Below are positions 22,142-30,547 of a stretch of 64,000 nt of DNA, piece by piece. Below the pieces are notes generated by a model that saw nothing but the letters and a program-made list of their open reading frames with translations, was not told the origin of the DNA and did not search any database. Position numbers and translations under genes: made by a program. Source of the DNA: Enterobacter huaxiensis (lineage in GTDB: Bacteria > Pseudomonadota > Gammaproteobacteria > Enterobacterales > Enterobacteriaceae); contig NZ_CP043342.1 in assembly GCF_003594935.2 (NCBI RefSeq), positions 4,588,001 to 4,652,000 on the forward strand, in the 5' to 3' direction. How positions within the stretch are numbered: position 1 is the first letter of the stretch; every line of letters begins with the position of its first letter.

Positions 22142-22184
22142 TGAATAAAATTCGTTTTACAGGCCGTGGCCCATAAAAACAAAA

Positions 22185-22221
22185 GGCGCGAAATTGTATT
22201 CCAATCTCGCGCCCTGTGCAA
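22185..22221 (-). promoter_or_regulatory. rplK promoter nested in the nusG terminator hairpin
   Basis: Minus-strand -35 TTGCAC (22221-22216) and -10 TACAAT (22198-22193) are 17 bases apart. The same DNA has arms GGCGCGA (22213-22207) and TCGCGCC (22191-22185) followed by TTTTGTTTTT, a terminator for secE-nusG. The -10 lies in the hairpin loop, and transcription should start inside the distal arm. Confidence 0.75.
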
Positions 22222-22251
22222 CGATTAAATCGTCGCTTTTTTGATCGCTGC

Positions 22252-22797
22252 TTAGGCTTTTTCGACCTGTGCAAAGTCCAGTTCTACCGGGGTCGCACGA
22301 CCGAAGATAGAAACAGAAACTTTCAGGCGGGACTTCTCGTAGTCCACTTCTTCAACCACACCGTTAAAGTCAGCAAACGGACCGTCGCTAACACGAACCA
22401 TTTCACCCGGTTCAAACAGCGTTTTCGGACGCGGCTTATCACCTACCTGCTGCAGGCGGTTCATAATCGCATCAACTTCTTTATCGCTGATTGGCGCCGG
22501 ACGGTCAGACGTGCCGCCGATAAAGCCCATCACACGCGGTACGCTACGCACCAGGTGCCAGCTCGCGTCGTTCATCACCATCTGAACCAGTACGTAACCC
22601 GGGAAGAATTTACGCTCGCTTTTGCGACGTTGGCCGCCACGGATCTCGACCACTTCTTCGGTCGGAACCATCACTTCGCCAAATAATTCTTCCATGTTGT
22701 GTAATTTGATATGCTCGCGCAGCGACGTTGCTACACGGCCTTCAAAACCGGAAAACGCCTGAACGACGTACCAACGCTTTTTAGGGGCTTCAGACAT
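22252..22797 (-). CDS. nusG: Transcription elongation/termination factor NusG
   Basis: NusG binds RNA polymerase and links it to Rho or to ribosomal protein S10. The 181-residue protein has the N-terminal NGN domain (KKRWYVVQAFSGFE) and a C-terminal KOW domain (GEMVRVSDGPFADFNGVVE, residues about 127-145). It starts 1 base after the secE stop, forming the secE-nusG operon. Confidence 0.99.
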   Translation of the reverse strand: MSEAPKKRWYVVQAFSGFEGRVATSLREHIKLHNMEELFGEVMVPTEEVVEIRGGQRRKSERKFFPGYVLVQMVMNDASWHLVRSVPRVMGFIGGTSDRPAPISDKEVDAIMNRLQQVGDKPRPKTLFEPGEMVRVSDGPFADFNGVVEEVDYEKSRLKVSVSIFGRATPVELDFAQVEKA

Positions 22798-22798
22798 C

Positions 22799-23182
22799 TT
22801 AGAACCTCAGGCCAGTGATAAAGGAAACCAGGCGAACCAGAATACCATCCAGTCCCCACAGGATCAGTGACATTACCGCAGTCACTGCAGCCACAATCAG
22901 AGTGGTGTGCAATGTTTCCTGGCGAGTTGGCCAAATCACCTTACGGACTTCGGTACGTGCTTCGCGCGCGAAAGCAACGGTTGCTTTACCTTTAGTCGTC
23001 AACAGCGCGACACCGCCCGCTGCAGCAATCAGAATCACCACTGCCAGCGCGCGTAGCGGTAGCATCATGTCACGATAAAGATAGTTGCCAACGATTGCCA
23101 CAATCAGCAGCACGGCAACAGCGACCCACTTCATCGCTTCCAGGCCGCGCCCGCTCCCTTGAGCTTCGGTATTCGCACTCAT
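22799..23182 (-). CDS. secE: Preprotein translocase subunit SecE
   Basis: SecE clamps SecY in the inner-membrane translocon. The 127-residue protein has three membrane segments at about 18-35, 43-62 and 93-115, the long enterobacterial form. The amphipathic helix with the conserved EVRKVIWPTRQET lies just before the last segment. It heads secE-nusG and is separated from tufB by a terminator and its own promoter. Confidence 0.98.
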   Translation of the reverse strand: MSANTEAQGSGRGLEAMKWVAVAVLLIVAIVGNYLYRDMMLPLRALAVVILIAAAGGVALLTTKGKATVAFAREARTEVRKVIWPTRQETLHTTLIVAAVTAVMSLILWGLDGILVRLVSFITGLRF

Positions 23183-23268
23183 AAACCAACCTGTCAGAAG
23201 AATTCTACAAATAATTTCACCCCGCGAATGCGAGGCGAGCCAAATCGAAACGCTTAATCCCTTTATGG

Positions 23269-23297
23269 ATTATACGCTCTCTGCAGAGCCTGTCTCA
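23269..23297 (-). promoter_or_regulatory. Promoter of secE-nusG
   Basis: A perfect -10 TATAAT (23274-23269) and a partial -35 TGAGAC (23297-23292) at 17-base spacing lie about 87 bases before the secE ATG and after the tufB terminator. Confidence 0.65.
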
Positions 23298-23354
23298 GCA
23301 ATGATTATGACAAAATTAATCACTGATGAGCCAGGTTCTGATGTGAAAGCGTGC

Positions 23355-23381
23355 AAAAAGGGCATCAAATGATGCCCTTTT
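23355..23381 (-). terminator. Terminator of the tRNA-tufB operon
   Basis: GGGCATC-ATTT-GATGCCC on the minus strand is followed by five T, about 30 bases after the tufB stop. Confidence 0.85.
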
Positions 23382-23411
23382 CATGCGCATTGCGTCAAAT
23401 GTTATCAGCGA

Positions 23412-24596
23412 TTAGCCGAGAACTTTAGCAACAACGCCCGCGCCAACGGTACGGCCGCCTTCACGGATTGCGAAACGCAGACCGTCATCCATCGCGATTG
23501 GGTGGATCAGGGTAACAACCATTTTGATGTTGTCGCCTGGCATTACCATCTCAACGCCTTCTGGCAGTTCGATGGTACCGGTCACGTCAGTCGTACGGAA
23601 GTAGAACTGTGGACGGTAGCCTTTGAAGAACGGAGTATGACGGCCGCCTTCATCTTTGGACAGGATATAAACTTCAGATTCGAACTTGGTGTGTGGCTTG
23701 ATTGAGCCTGGCTTCGCCAGAACCTGACCACGTTCGATTTCTTCACGTTTGATACCACGCAGCAGAACACCAACGTTCTCACCAGCACGGCCTTCGTCCA
23801 GCAGTTTGCGGAACATTTCAACGCCAGTACAGGTAGACTTAACAGTCTCTTTGATACCAACGATTTCAACTTCTTCGCCAACTTTAACGATACCGCGCTC
23901 TACACGACCGGTAACAACGGTACCACGACCGGAGATGGAGAATACGTCTTCGATTGGCAGCAGGAATGGCTTGTCAATCGCACGCTCTGGTTCTGGGATG
24001 TAAGAATCCAGGAAGCCAGCCAGCTCAACAATCTTCGCTTCCCACTCTGCTTCGCCTTCCAGCGCTTTCAGAGCAGAACCACGGATGATTGGAGTGTCAT
24101 CGCCTGGGAAATCGTACTGAGACAGCAGTTCACGAACTTCCATCTCTACCAGTTCCAGCAGCTCTTCGTCATCAACCATGTCGCATTTGTTCAGGAACAC
24201 GATGATGTAAGGAACGCCTACCTGACGACCCAGCAGGATGTGCTCACGAGTCTGAGGCATAGGGCCGTCAGTCGCAGCAACAACCAGGATCGCGCCGTCC
24301 ATCTGCGCAGCACCGGTGATCATGTTTTTAACATAGTCGGCGTGGCCTGGGCAGTCTACGTGTGCGTAGTGGCGAGTCGGGGTGTCATATTCAACGTGAG
24401 AAGTGTTGATGGTGATACCACGAGCTTTTTCTTCTGGTGCGTTATCGATCTGGTCGAATGCACGAGCAGAACCACCGTAGGTTTTAGCCAGTACGGTAGT
24501 GATTGCAGCGGTCAGCGTTGTTTTACCATGGTCAACGTGGCCGATAGTACCGACGTTAACGTGCGGTTTTGTACGTTCAAACTTTTCTTTAGACAT
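23412..24596 (-). CDS. tufB: Elongation factor Tu
   Basis: EF-Tu carries aminoacyl-tRNA to the ribosome with GTP. The 394-residue length equals E. coli. The P-loop GHVDHGKT is at 19-26, DCPGHADY gives the G3 motif with the catalytic His, and NKCD is the base-specific G4 motif. It follows four tRNA genes on the same strand, the arrangement of E. coli tufB rather than tufA. The kirromycin and pulvomycin regions show no obvious change. Confidence 0.98.
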   Translation of the reverse strand: MSKEKFERTKPHVNVGTIGHVDHGKTTLTAAITTVLAKTYGGSARAFDQIDNAPEEKARGITINTSHVEYDTPTRHYAHVDCPGHADYVKNMITGAAQMDGAILVVAATDGPMPQTREHILLGRQVGVPYIIVFLNKCDMVDDEELLELVEMEVRELLSQYDFPGDDTPIIRGSALKALEGEAEWEAKIVELAGFLDSYIPEPERAIDKPFLLPIEDVFSISGRGTVVTGRVERGIVKVGEEVEIVGIKETVKSTCTGVEMFRKLLDEGRAGENVGVLLRGIKREEIERGQVLAKPGSIKPHTKFESEVYILSKDEGGRHTPFFKGYRPQFYFRTTDVTGTIELPEGVEMVMPGDNIKMVVTLIHPIAMDDGLRFAIREGGRTVGAGVVAKVLG

Positions 24597-24712
24597 CGAT
24601 TGTCCCTCTAAGACACGGATAAATCGGTGATATCACCACATCAACCAGGCGAAATGCCTGAACTGTTGAATACATTTATTGAAACAGAGAGAAACGGGAG
24701 GGAGAAGTGAAG

Positions 24713-24788
24713 TGGTGCTGATACCCAGAGTCGAACTGGGGACCTCACCCTTACCAAGGGTGCGCTCTACCAACTGAGCCATATCAGC
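24713..24788 (-). tRNA. thrT: tRNA-Thr (anticodon GGU)
   Basis: The 76-base cloverleaf has encoded CCA. The anticodon loop has GGT between CCCTT and AAGGG arms, and the T arm GGTTCGA-type loop is present as AGTTCGACT. It is last of four tRNAs before tufB, about 116 bases upstream of its ATG. Confidence 0.97.
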
Positions 24789-24794
24789 ACGTAT

Positions 24795-24869
<75 letters not shown>

Positions 24870-24986
24870 ATCCTGAAACTCGGCTACCCAGTTCTTTCTG
24901 TAACAAAAAAAGAGATTTCTCTCTTTTCATGTTCGAGCTGGTCAATTTTTTCAACCAGCTCCGGCGGCATTTACGCTGCCAGAAAG

Positions 24987-25071
<85 letters not shown>

Positions 25072-25079
25072 GGACTTGA

Positions 25080-25155
<76 letters not shown>

Positions 25156-25161
25156 ATCAAG

Positions 25162-25198
25162 TAGCGCGCATTCTATGGAGACCTGAGCAGTCATGCAA
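25162..25198 (-). promoter_or_regulatory. Promoter of the thrU-tufB operon
   Basis: Minus-strand -35 TTGCAT (25198-25193) and -10 TAGAAT (25175-25170) are 17 bases apart. A GCGCGC discriminator follows, the mark of stringently controlled stable-RNA promoters. A T-run just upstream of the -35 could act as UP element. The remaining bases to coaA (25199-25474) are AT-rich and should hold the coaA promoter, which I could not place. Confidence 0.8.
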
Positions 25199-25474
25199 CT
25201 AAAAAATTGCATAAAACGTTCATTCGCTCACATTTTACGCTAAAGTAGGCCTGAACGCTGTAAAAACAGCCGTTCACGGTTAAATATCCAGCATTAAAGC
25301 GTCATTTGCACCGTATATAGCCTTGCGTGATGGCTCCCGCGTAAAGCATCGCTATCCCATATTTTTTCTTATTATTCCTGTCATCTGGTGTTAACCTCCT
25401 GCCCATTGTCCAAAATTAACTATGTGATGAGCCATAACCCGACATTCTGGCCGATGGTTCACTGAAGCATGCTT

Positions 25475-26425
25475 ATGAGCAAAAAAGAGCAAACGTTAAT
25501 GACGCCTTATCTTCAGTTTAACCGCAGCCAGTGGGCTGCTCTGCGTGACTCCGTTCCTATGACGCTGACGGAAGGGGAGATCGCACGGTTAAAAGGGATA
25601 AATGAAGATCTCTCGCTGGAAGAGGTGGCAGAAATTTATCTCCCCCTCTCCCGCTTGCTTAACTTCTATATCAGTTCCAACCTTCGCCGCCAGGCGGTAC
25701 TGGAGCAGTTCCTCGGCACTAACGGCCAGCGTATTCCTTATATCATCAGCATTGCGGGCAGCGTGGCGGTCGGTAAAAGCACCACAGCGCGCGTACTGCA
25801 GGCGCTGCTTAGCCGCTGGCCAGAGCACCGTAGCGTAGAGTTGATCACCACCGACGGCTTCCTGCACCCGAATGAAGTATTGAAAGAACGCGGCCTGATG
25901 AAGAAGAAGGGCTTCCCGCTCTCTTATGATATGCATCGGCTGGTGAAATTCGTCTCCGACCTGAAATCGGGCGCGCCTAACGTTACCGCGCCGGTTTACT
26001 CGCATCTGATTTACGACCGCATCCCGGATGGAGACAAAACGGTGCTGCAACCAGACATCCTGATTCTGGAAGGGTTAAACGTGCTGCAAAGCGGCATGGA
26101 CTATCCTCATGACCCGCACCACGTTTTTGTTTCTGACTTCGTCGATTTCTCTATATATGTTGATGCGCCGGAAGAGTTGCTCCAGCGCTGGTATATCAAC
26201 CGCTTCCTGAAATTCCGGGAAGGCGCGTTTACCGATCCTGATTCCTATTTCCATAACTATGCCCAGCTCTCCGAAGAAGAGGCCATTAACGTGGCGACAG
26301 GGCTGTGGAATGAGATCAACTACGTGAACCTGAAAGAGAACATTCTGCCGACGCGCGAACGCGCGAGCCTGATCCTCACCAAGAGTGAGAAACACGCCGT
26401 CGACCAGATTCGTTTGCGGAAGTGA
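25475..26425 (+). CDS. coaA: Pantothenate kinase, type I
   Basis: CoaA phosphorylates pantothenate, the feedback-regulated first step of CoA synthesis. The 316-residue length equals E. coli. The P-loop GSVAVGKST is at 95-103 (K101). Two in-frame ATGs exist; 25475 was chosen because GAAG lies 7-10 bases upstream and the protein then starts MSKKEQTLMTPYL like the E. coli protein. It diverges from thrU and converges on dppF, whereas in E. coli coaA converges on birA. Confidence 0.97.
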   Translation: MSKKEQTLMTPYLQFNRSQWAALRDSVPMTLTEGEIARLKGINEDLSLEEVAEIYLPLSRLLNFYISSNLRRQAVLEQFLGTNGQRIPYIISIAGSVAVGKSTTARVLQALLSRWPEHRSVELITTDGFLHPNEVLKERGLMKKKGFPLSYDMHRLVKFVSDLKSGAPNVTAPVYSHLIYDRIPDGDKTVLQPDILILEGLNVLQSGMDYPHDPHHVFVSDFVDFSIYVDAPEELLQRWYINRFLKFREGAFTDPDSYFHNYAQLSEEEAINVATGLWNEINYVNLKENILPTRERASLILTKSEKHAVDQIRLRK

Positions 26426-26437
26426 TAAAGAAGACAT

Positions 26438-26465
26438 AAAAACCGGCTCAGCGCCGGTTTTTTTG
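26438..26465. terminator. Shared terminator between coaA and dppF
   Basis: AAACCGGC-TCAGC-GCCGGTTT is flanked by A and T runs, so it can stop both convergent transcripts. Its T run touches the dppF stop codon. Confidence 0.85.
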
Positions 26466-26466
26466 T

Positions 26467-27465
26467 TTATACCTGAGGCTTTTCGCCGTTTTCATCCTGA
26501 TCGACGGCGAAGCAGGCGACCAGCTGGCCACCGTAATCTTTGAGCTGTGGCTGCAGCTGTGTGCAAGGGCCAAAGCGACGACGACAGCGGGCGTTGAACG
26601 CGCATCCCGGAGGCGGATTCAGCGGGCTTGGCAGCTCGCCGGTCAGTTTAATGCGCTCACGACGGTCGTCCGGGTTCAGGCGAGGCGTCGCGGAGAGCAG
26701 CGCCTGGGTGTACGGGTGACGAGGGTTATTGAAGATCTGGTCCTTCGTCCCCTTCTCCACGCAGCGGCCCAAATACATCACCATCACTTCATCAGCAATG
26801 TGCTCCACCACCGACAGATCGTGGGAAATAAACACGTACGACAGCCCCAGCTCCTGCTGAAGATCCATCATCAGGTTGAGCACCTGCGCGCGCACGGAAA
26901 CGTCGAGCGCGGAAACCGGTTCATCGGCAATCACCACGTCCGGGTCGAGCATCAGCCCGCGGGCGATAGCAATACGCTGGCGCTGGCCGCCGGAGAACAT
27001 ATGCGGATAGCGGTCGTAATGCTCGGTTTTAAGCCCCACTTTCGCCATCATCGCCAGCGCCTTCTCGCGGCGCTGCTCTTTGGTCAGGCTGGAGTTGATC
27101 ATCAGCGGCTCTTCCAGAATCTGCCCCACTTTCTTACGCGGGTTCAGGGAACCGTAAGGGTTCTGGAACACAATCTGGATTTTCTGGCGGCGCAATTTCT
27201 GCGCCTGCGGATCGTGCTTGAGCAGATCCTGCCCCTGATAGTAAAGCTCGCCGCCGGTCGGCGTTTCAATCATGGTCAGCAGGCGGCCCAGCGTGGACTT
27301 CCCGCAGCCTGACTCTCCAACAACGGCAAGCGTTTTACCGCGCTCAAGCGTAAAGGAGACGCCATCCAGCGCTTTTACCAGGCGCTCTGGGGCAAACAGC
27401 CCCTTCTTCACCGGATAATGTTTTTTCAGGTCGATGGCCTGCAACAGCAGTTGTTGCGTACTCAT
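26467..27465 (-). CDS. dppF: Dipeptide ABC transporter ATPase DppF
   Basis: One of two ATPases energising dipeptide and heme uptake by DppABCDF. The 332-residue protein has P-loop GESGCGKST at 50-58, signature SGGQRQR and Walker B DVVIADEP. The C-terminal oligopeptide-family extension carries cysteines in GCAFNARCRRRFGPC plus one later Cys, matching the four-Cys motif reported to bind an iron-sulfur cluster in the mycobacterial homolog. It overlaps dppD by 4 bases (ATGA). Confidence 0.97.
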   Translation of the reverse strand: MSTQQLLLQAIDLKKHYPVKKGLFAPERLVKALDGVSFTLERGKTLAVVGESGCGKSTLGRLLTMIETPTGGELYYQGQDLLKHDPQAQKLRRQKIQIVFQNPYGSLNPRKKVGQILEEPLMINSSLTKEQRREKALAMMAKVGLKTEHYDRYPHMFSGGQRQRIAIARGLMLDPDVVIADEPVSALDVSVRAQVLNLMMDLQQELGLSYVFISHDLSVVEHIADEVMVMYLGRCVEKGTKDQIFNNPRHPYTQALLSATPRLNPDDRRERIKLTGELPSPLNPPPGCAFNARCRRRFGPCTQLQPQLKDYGGQLVACFAVDQDENGEKPQV

Positions 27466-28445
27466 AGTGTTGGCCTCCCGGCATCATCGAGTGGGTAGTG
27501 GCATTTGGACTGGCGGCCGTCGGCTAACAGGTTAAGCGCCGGCTCTTCTGCCCGGCATCTGTCCGTCGCATACGGGCAGCGCGGGTTGAGCAGGCAGCCT
27601 TGCGGACGGTCATATTTACCCGGTACGACACCCGGCAGCGACGCCAGGCGCGCTTTGTCCTGCGCAAACTCCGGCAGCGCTCGCAGCAGTGCCTGCGTAT
27701 ACGGATGACGCGGCGCCCGGAAGATATCGTGCGAACTTCCGGTTTCCACTACCTGGCCCGCATACATCACGATGATTTTGTGTGCCGCTTCCGCCACCAG
27801 CGCCAGATCGTGCGTAATCAGCACCAGCGCCATGTTCTCTTTCTGCTGCAGCTCCAGCAGCAGTTCGATGATTTGCGCCTGGATAGTAACGTCCAGCGCG
27901 GTTGTCGGTTCGTCCGCAATCAGCAGTTTTGGCCGACAGGCAATCGCCATCGCGATCATCACGCGCTGGCTCATCCCGCCTGAGAGCTGGTGAGGGTAAA
28001 CGTCCAGACGCGATGCCGGATCGGGAATACCCACCTGCGTCAGCAGATCGATAGCGCGCTGAAGTCGGGTTTTCTTATTCCCGCCCTGGTGCACCTTAAT
28101 CGCTTCCATAATCTGGAAGCCGACGGTGTAGCACGGGTTCAGGCTGGTCATCGGGTCCTGGAAGATCATCGCCACTTCCGCACCCACCAGCTGGCGGCGC
28201 TGCTTTTCGGAAATGCGCTGCAGATCCTGACCGTTAAACGCGAGGCTTTCCGCCATCACGCGACCGGGATAATCAATTAACCCCATAATCGCCAGTGAAC
28301 TGACTGATTTACCGGAACCCGACTCCCCTACGATGCCGACCACTTCGCCCTGATTTACGCTGTAGCTAATGCGGTCCACGGCGCGAAACGGTGAACCTTC
28401 GTCGCCGAAGTGCACCGATAATTTATCTACATTTAATAACGCCAT
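27462..28445 (-). CDS. dppD: Dipeptide ABC transporter ATPase DppD
   Basis: Second ATPase of the dipeptide importer. The 327-residue protein has P-loop GESGSGKS at 40-47, signature SGGMSQR and Walker B LLIADEPTTALD. The C-terminal segment GCLLNPRCPYATDRC with a later Cys is the same cysteine motif as in DppF. It starts 10 bases after dppC and overlaps dppF by 4. Confidence 0.97.
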   Translation of the reverse strand: MALLNVDKLSVHFGDEGSPFRAVDRISYSVNQGEVVGIVGESGSGKSVSSLAIMGLIDYPGRVMAESLAFNGQDLQRISEKQRRQLVGAEVAMIFQDPMTSLNPCYTVGFQIMEAIKVHQGGNKKTRLQRAIDLLTQVGIPDPASRLDVYPHQLSGGMSQRVMIAMAIACRPKLLIADEPTTALDVTIQAQIIELLLELQQKENMALVLITHDLALVAEAAHKIIVMYAGQVVETGSSHDIFRAPRHPYTQALLRALPEFAQDKARLASLPGVVPGKYDRPQGCLLNPRCPYATDRCRAEEPALNLLADGRQSKCHYPLDDAGRPTL

Positions 28446-28455
28446 CTCGTGCCTC

Positions 28456-29358
28456 TTACTGCTTCAGTTTGGGATCAAGTGCATCACGCAGACCATCACC
28501 CATCAGGTTAAATGCCAGCACCGTCAGCAGAATCGCCAGACCCGGGAAGGTGACGACCCACCAGGCACTTTGTGCGAACTGCAACACGTCGGAGAGCATG
28601 GTGCCCCACTCCGGCGTTGGCGGCTGCGCACCCATGCCAAGGAAGCCAAGAGCGGCCATATCGAGAATGGCGTTAGAAAAACCGAGCGACGCCTGAACAA
28701 TCAGCGGCGCAAGGCAGTTAGGAAGAATATTGACGAACATCTGACGCATTGCCCCGGCACCCGCCACGCGAGACGCGGTGACGTAGTCGCGATTCACCTC
28801 GACCAGGACGGCCGCGCGGGTTAATCGGACATAGTGCGGCAGCGCAACGAACGTCAGCGCCAGGGCCGCATTGCCTATCGAAGGCCCGAAGACAGCCACC
28901 AGTACCAGCGCCAGCAGCAGGCTTGGCAGCGCCAGCATGATGTCAACGATACGCATGATGATGTTATCAACGATGCCGCCGAAGTAGCCCGCCACCAGAC
29001 CGAGCACGACGCCCATAACCAGCGACAGCACCACCACGAGGCAGCCCACCAGCAGCGACAGGCGCGCGCCGTACATCAGGCGCGACAGCACGTCGCGGCC
29101 CACATCATCGGTACCCAGCAGGTGCGCAAAGCTCCCCCCTTCCTGCCAGAACGGTGGCGCCAGGAGTGAATCACGGAACTGGTCCGCCGGGTTATACGGC
29201 GAAAGGACGTTCGCGAACACCGCAATCAGGATCATGATGGTGACATAGACCAGCCCTACGACCGCGCCTTTGTTACGCTTGAAGTAGTGCCAGAATTCCT
29301 GCAGCGGCGTCATTGGTACCGGTGCAGCGACCACGTTATTTTGAGTGACTTGTGACAT
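28456..29358 (-). CDS. dppC: Dipeptide ABC transporter permease DppC
   Basis: Inner-membrane permease of the dipeptide importer. The 300-residue protein has a first membrane segment at about 34-55, then five more in the permease core. The EAA loop reads EVNRDYVTASRVAGAGAMRQ, the contact surface for the ATPases. It lies between dppB (9-base gap) and dppD. Confidence 0.97.
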   Translation of the reverse strand: MSQVTQNNVVAAPVPMTPLQEFWHYFKRNKGAVVGLVYVTIMILIAVFANVLSPYNPADQFRDSLLAPPFWQEGGSFAHLLGTDDVGRDVLSRLMYGARLSLLVGCLVVVLSLVMGVVLGLVAGYFGGIVDNIIMRIVDIMLALPSLLLALVLVAVFGPSIGNAALALTFVALPHYVRLTRAAVLVEVNRDYVTASRVAGAGAMRQMFVNILPNCLAPLIVQASLGFSNAILDMAALGFLGMGAQPPTPEWGTMLSDVLQFAQSAWWVVTFPGLAILLTVLAFNLMGDGLRDALDPKLKQ

Positions 29359-29367
29359 GACGGCCCC

Positions 29368-30387
29368 TTACTTCTTATGACGAATACGCGGGTTCACCAC
29401 GCCGTACAGCAAATCGACCAGCAGGTTGACGAGGATAATCATCGTCGCGACCAGCAGCACACCGCCCTGCACAACCGGATAATCACGGCGCTGCAGTGCA
29501 TCAATCAGCCAGCGTCCAAGACCCGGCCAGGAGAAGATGGTCTCCGTCAGTATCGCCCCCGCCAGCAACGTCCCCACCTGCAGGCCGATAACGGTCACCA
29601 CCGGCAGCATCGCGTTACGCAAAGCATGAACGATGATCACGCGCATACGCGTCAGGCCTTTGGCGCGCGCGGTGCGGATATAATCTTCGCCCAGCACTTC
29701 GAGCATTGAGGAGCGGGTCATACGCACGATAACCGCCAGAGGAATGGTGCCCAGCACCATGGCAGGCAGGATCATGTGCGCAACGGCATCAATGAAGTTA
29801 CCCTCTTCACCCCAGATAGCCGTATCGATCAGCATAAAGCCGGTTAACGGATTGGTGTCGTCGAGGAAGACCATATCGCTGACGCGTCCTGAGACCGGCG
29901 TCAGGTTCCATTGCACCGAGACCAGCATAATCAGCATCATGCCCCACCAGAAGATAGGCATGGAGTAGCCGGTCAGCGCCAGACCCACGGCGGTATGATC
30001 GAAGATAGAACCGCGCTTAACGGCGGCCAGAACGCCAACGGGAATACCCACCGCGGTGGCAAAGATCATGGCGCAGACGCCCAGTTCCAGCGTCGCTTTA
30101 AAACGCGGCACGAACTCGTCCCACACCGGAAGACGGCTTTTCAGTGAAATCCCTAAATCACCGTGCAACACACCCCATATATAGTTGAGGTACTGCTGCC
30201 ACAGCGGTTTATTCAAACCAAGCTCGGCCAGCAGCTGCGCATGACGTTCAGGGGAGATACCACGCTCGCCCGCCATAATCATTACCGGGTCGCCGGGGAT
30301 CATATGGACGAAGGCAAAAGTGAGAAGAGTGATACCGATAAACGTCGGGATAACGAGTCCCAAACGTCGGAGGATGAACTGCAACAT
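29368..30387 (-). CDS. dppB: Dipeptide ABC transporter permease DppB
   Basis: Permease partner of DppC. The 339-residue protein has six predicted membrane segments, the N-terminal FILRRLGLVIPTFIGITLL typical of the OppB family, and EAA-loop residues EVLGEDYIRTARAKGLTRMR. A 160-base gap with paired REP-like hairpins separates it from dppA, probably lowering its expression relative to dppA. Confidence 0.97.
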   Translation of the reverse strand: MLQFILRRLGLVIPTFIGITLLTFAFVHMIPGDPVMIMAGERGISPERHAQLLAELGLNKPLWQQYLNYIWGVLHGDLGISLKSRLPVWDEFVPRFKATLELGVCAMIFATAVGIPVGVLAAVKRGSIFDHTAVGLALTGYSMPIFWWGMMLIMLVSVQWNLTPVSGRVSDMVFLDDTNPLTGFMLIDTAIWGEEGNFIDAVAHMILPAMVLGTIPLAVIVRMTRSSMLEVLGEDYIRTARAKGLTRMRVIIVHALRNAMLPVVTVIGLQVGTLLAGAILTETIFSWPGLGRWLIDALQRRDYPVVQGGVLLVATMIILVNLLVDLLYGVVNPRIRHKK

Positions 30388-30453
30388 AACCCGGATTCTC
30401 TCTGATGACGCACGACAGTGGCGTAACGTCTGTATTGCTCACAAATGTAAATT

Positions 30454-30533
30454 CCCTCTCCCTTCGGGAGAGGGTTAGGGTGAGGGGATGCATGCACGCC
30501 CCTCACCCCTGCCCTCTCCCATAGGGAGAGGGA
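30454..30533. repeat. Inverted pair of CCCTCTCCC repeats between dppA and dppB
   Basis: Copy one (30454-30487) is a CCCTCTCCC/GGGAGAGGG hairpin followed by TTAGGGTGAGGGG. Copy two (30499-30533) is the same unit inverted. The pair resembles a BIME and can form strong hairpins in dppA mRNA, protecting it from 3' decay. Confidence 0.75.
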
Positions 30534-30547
30534 GAACACCCTACTTA

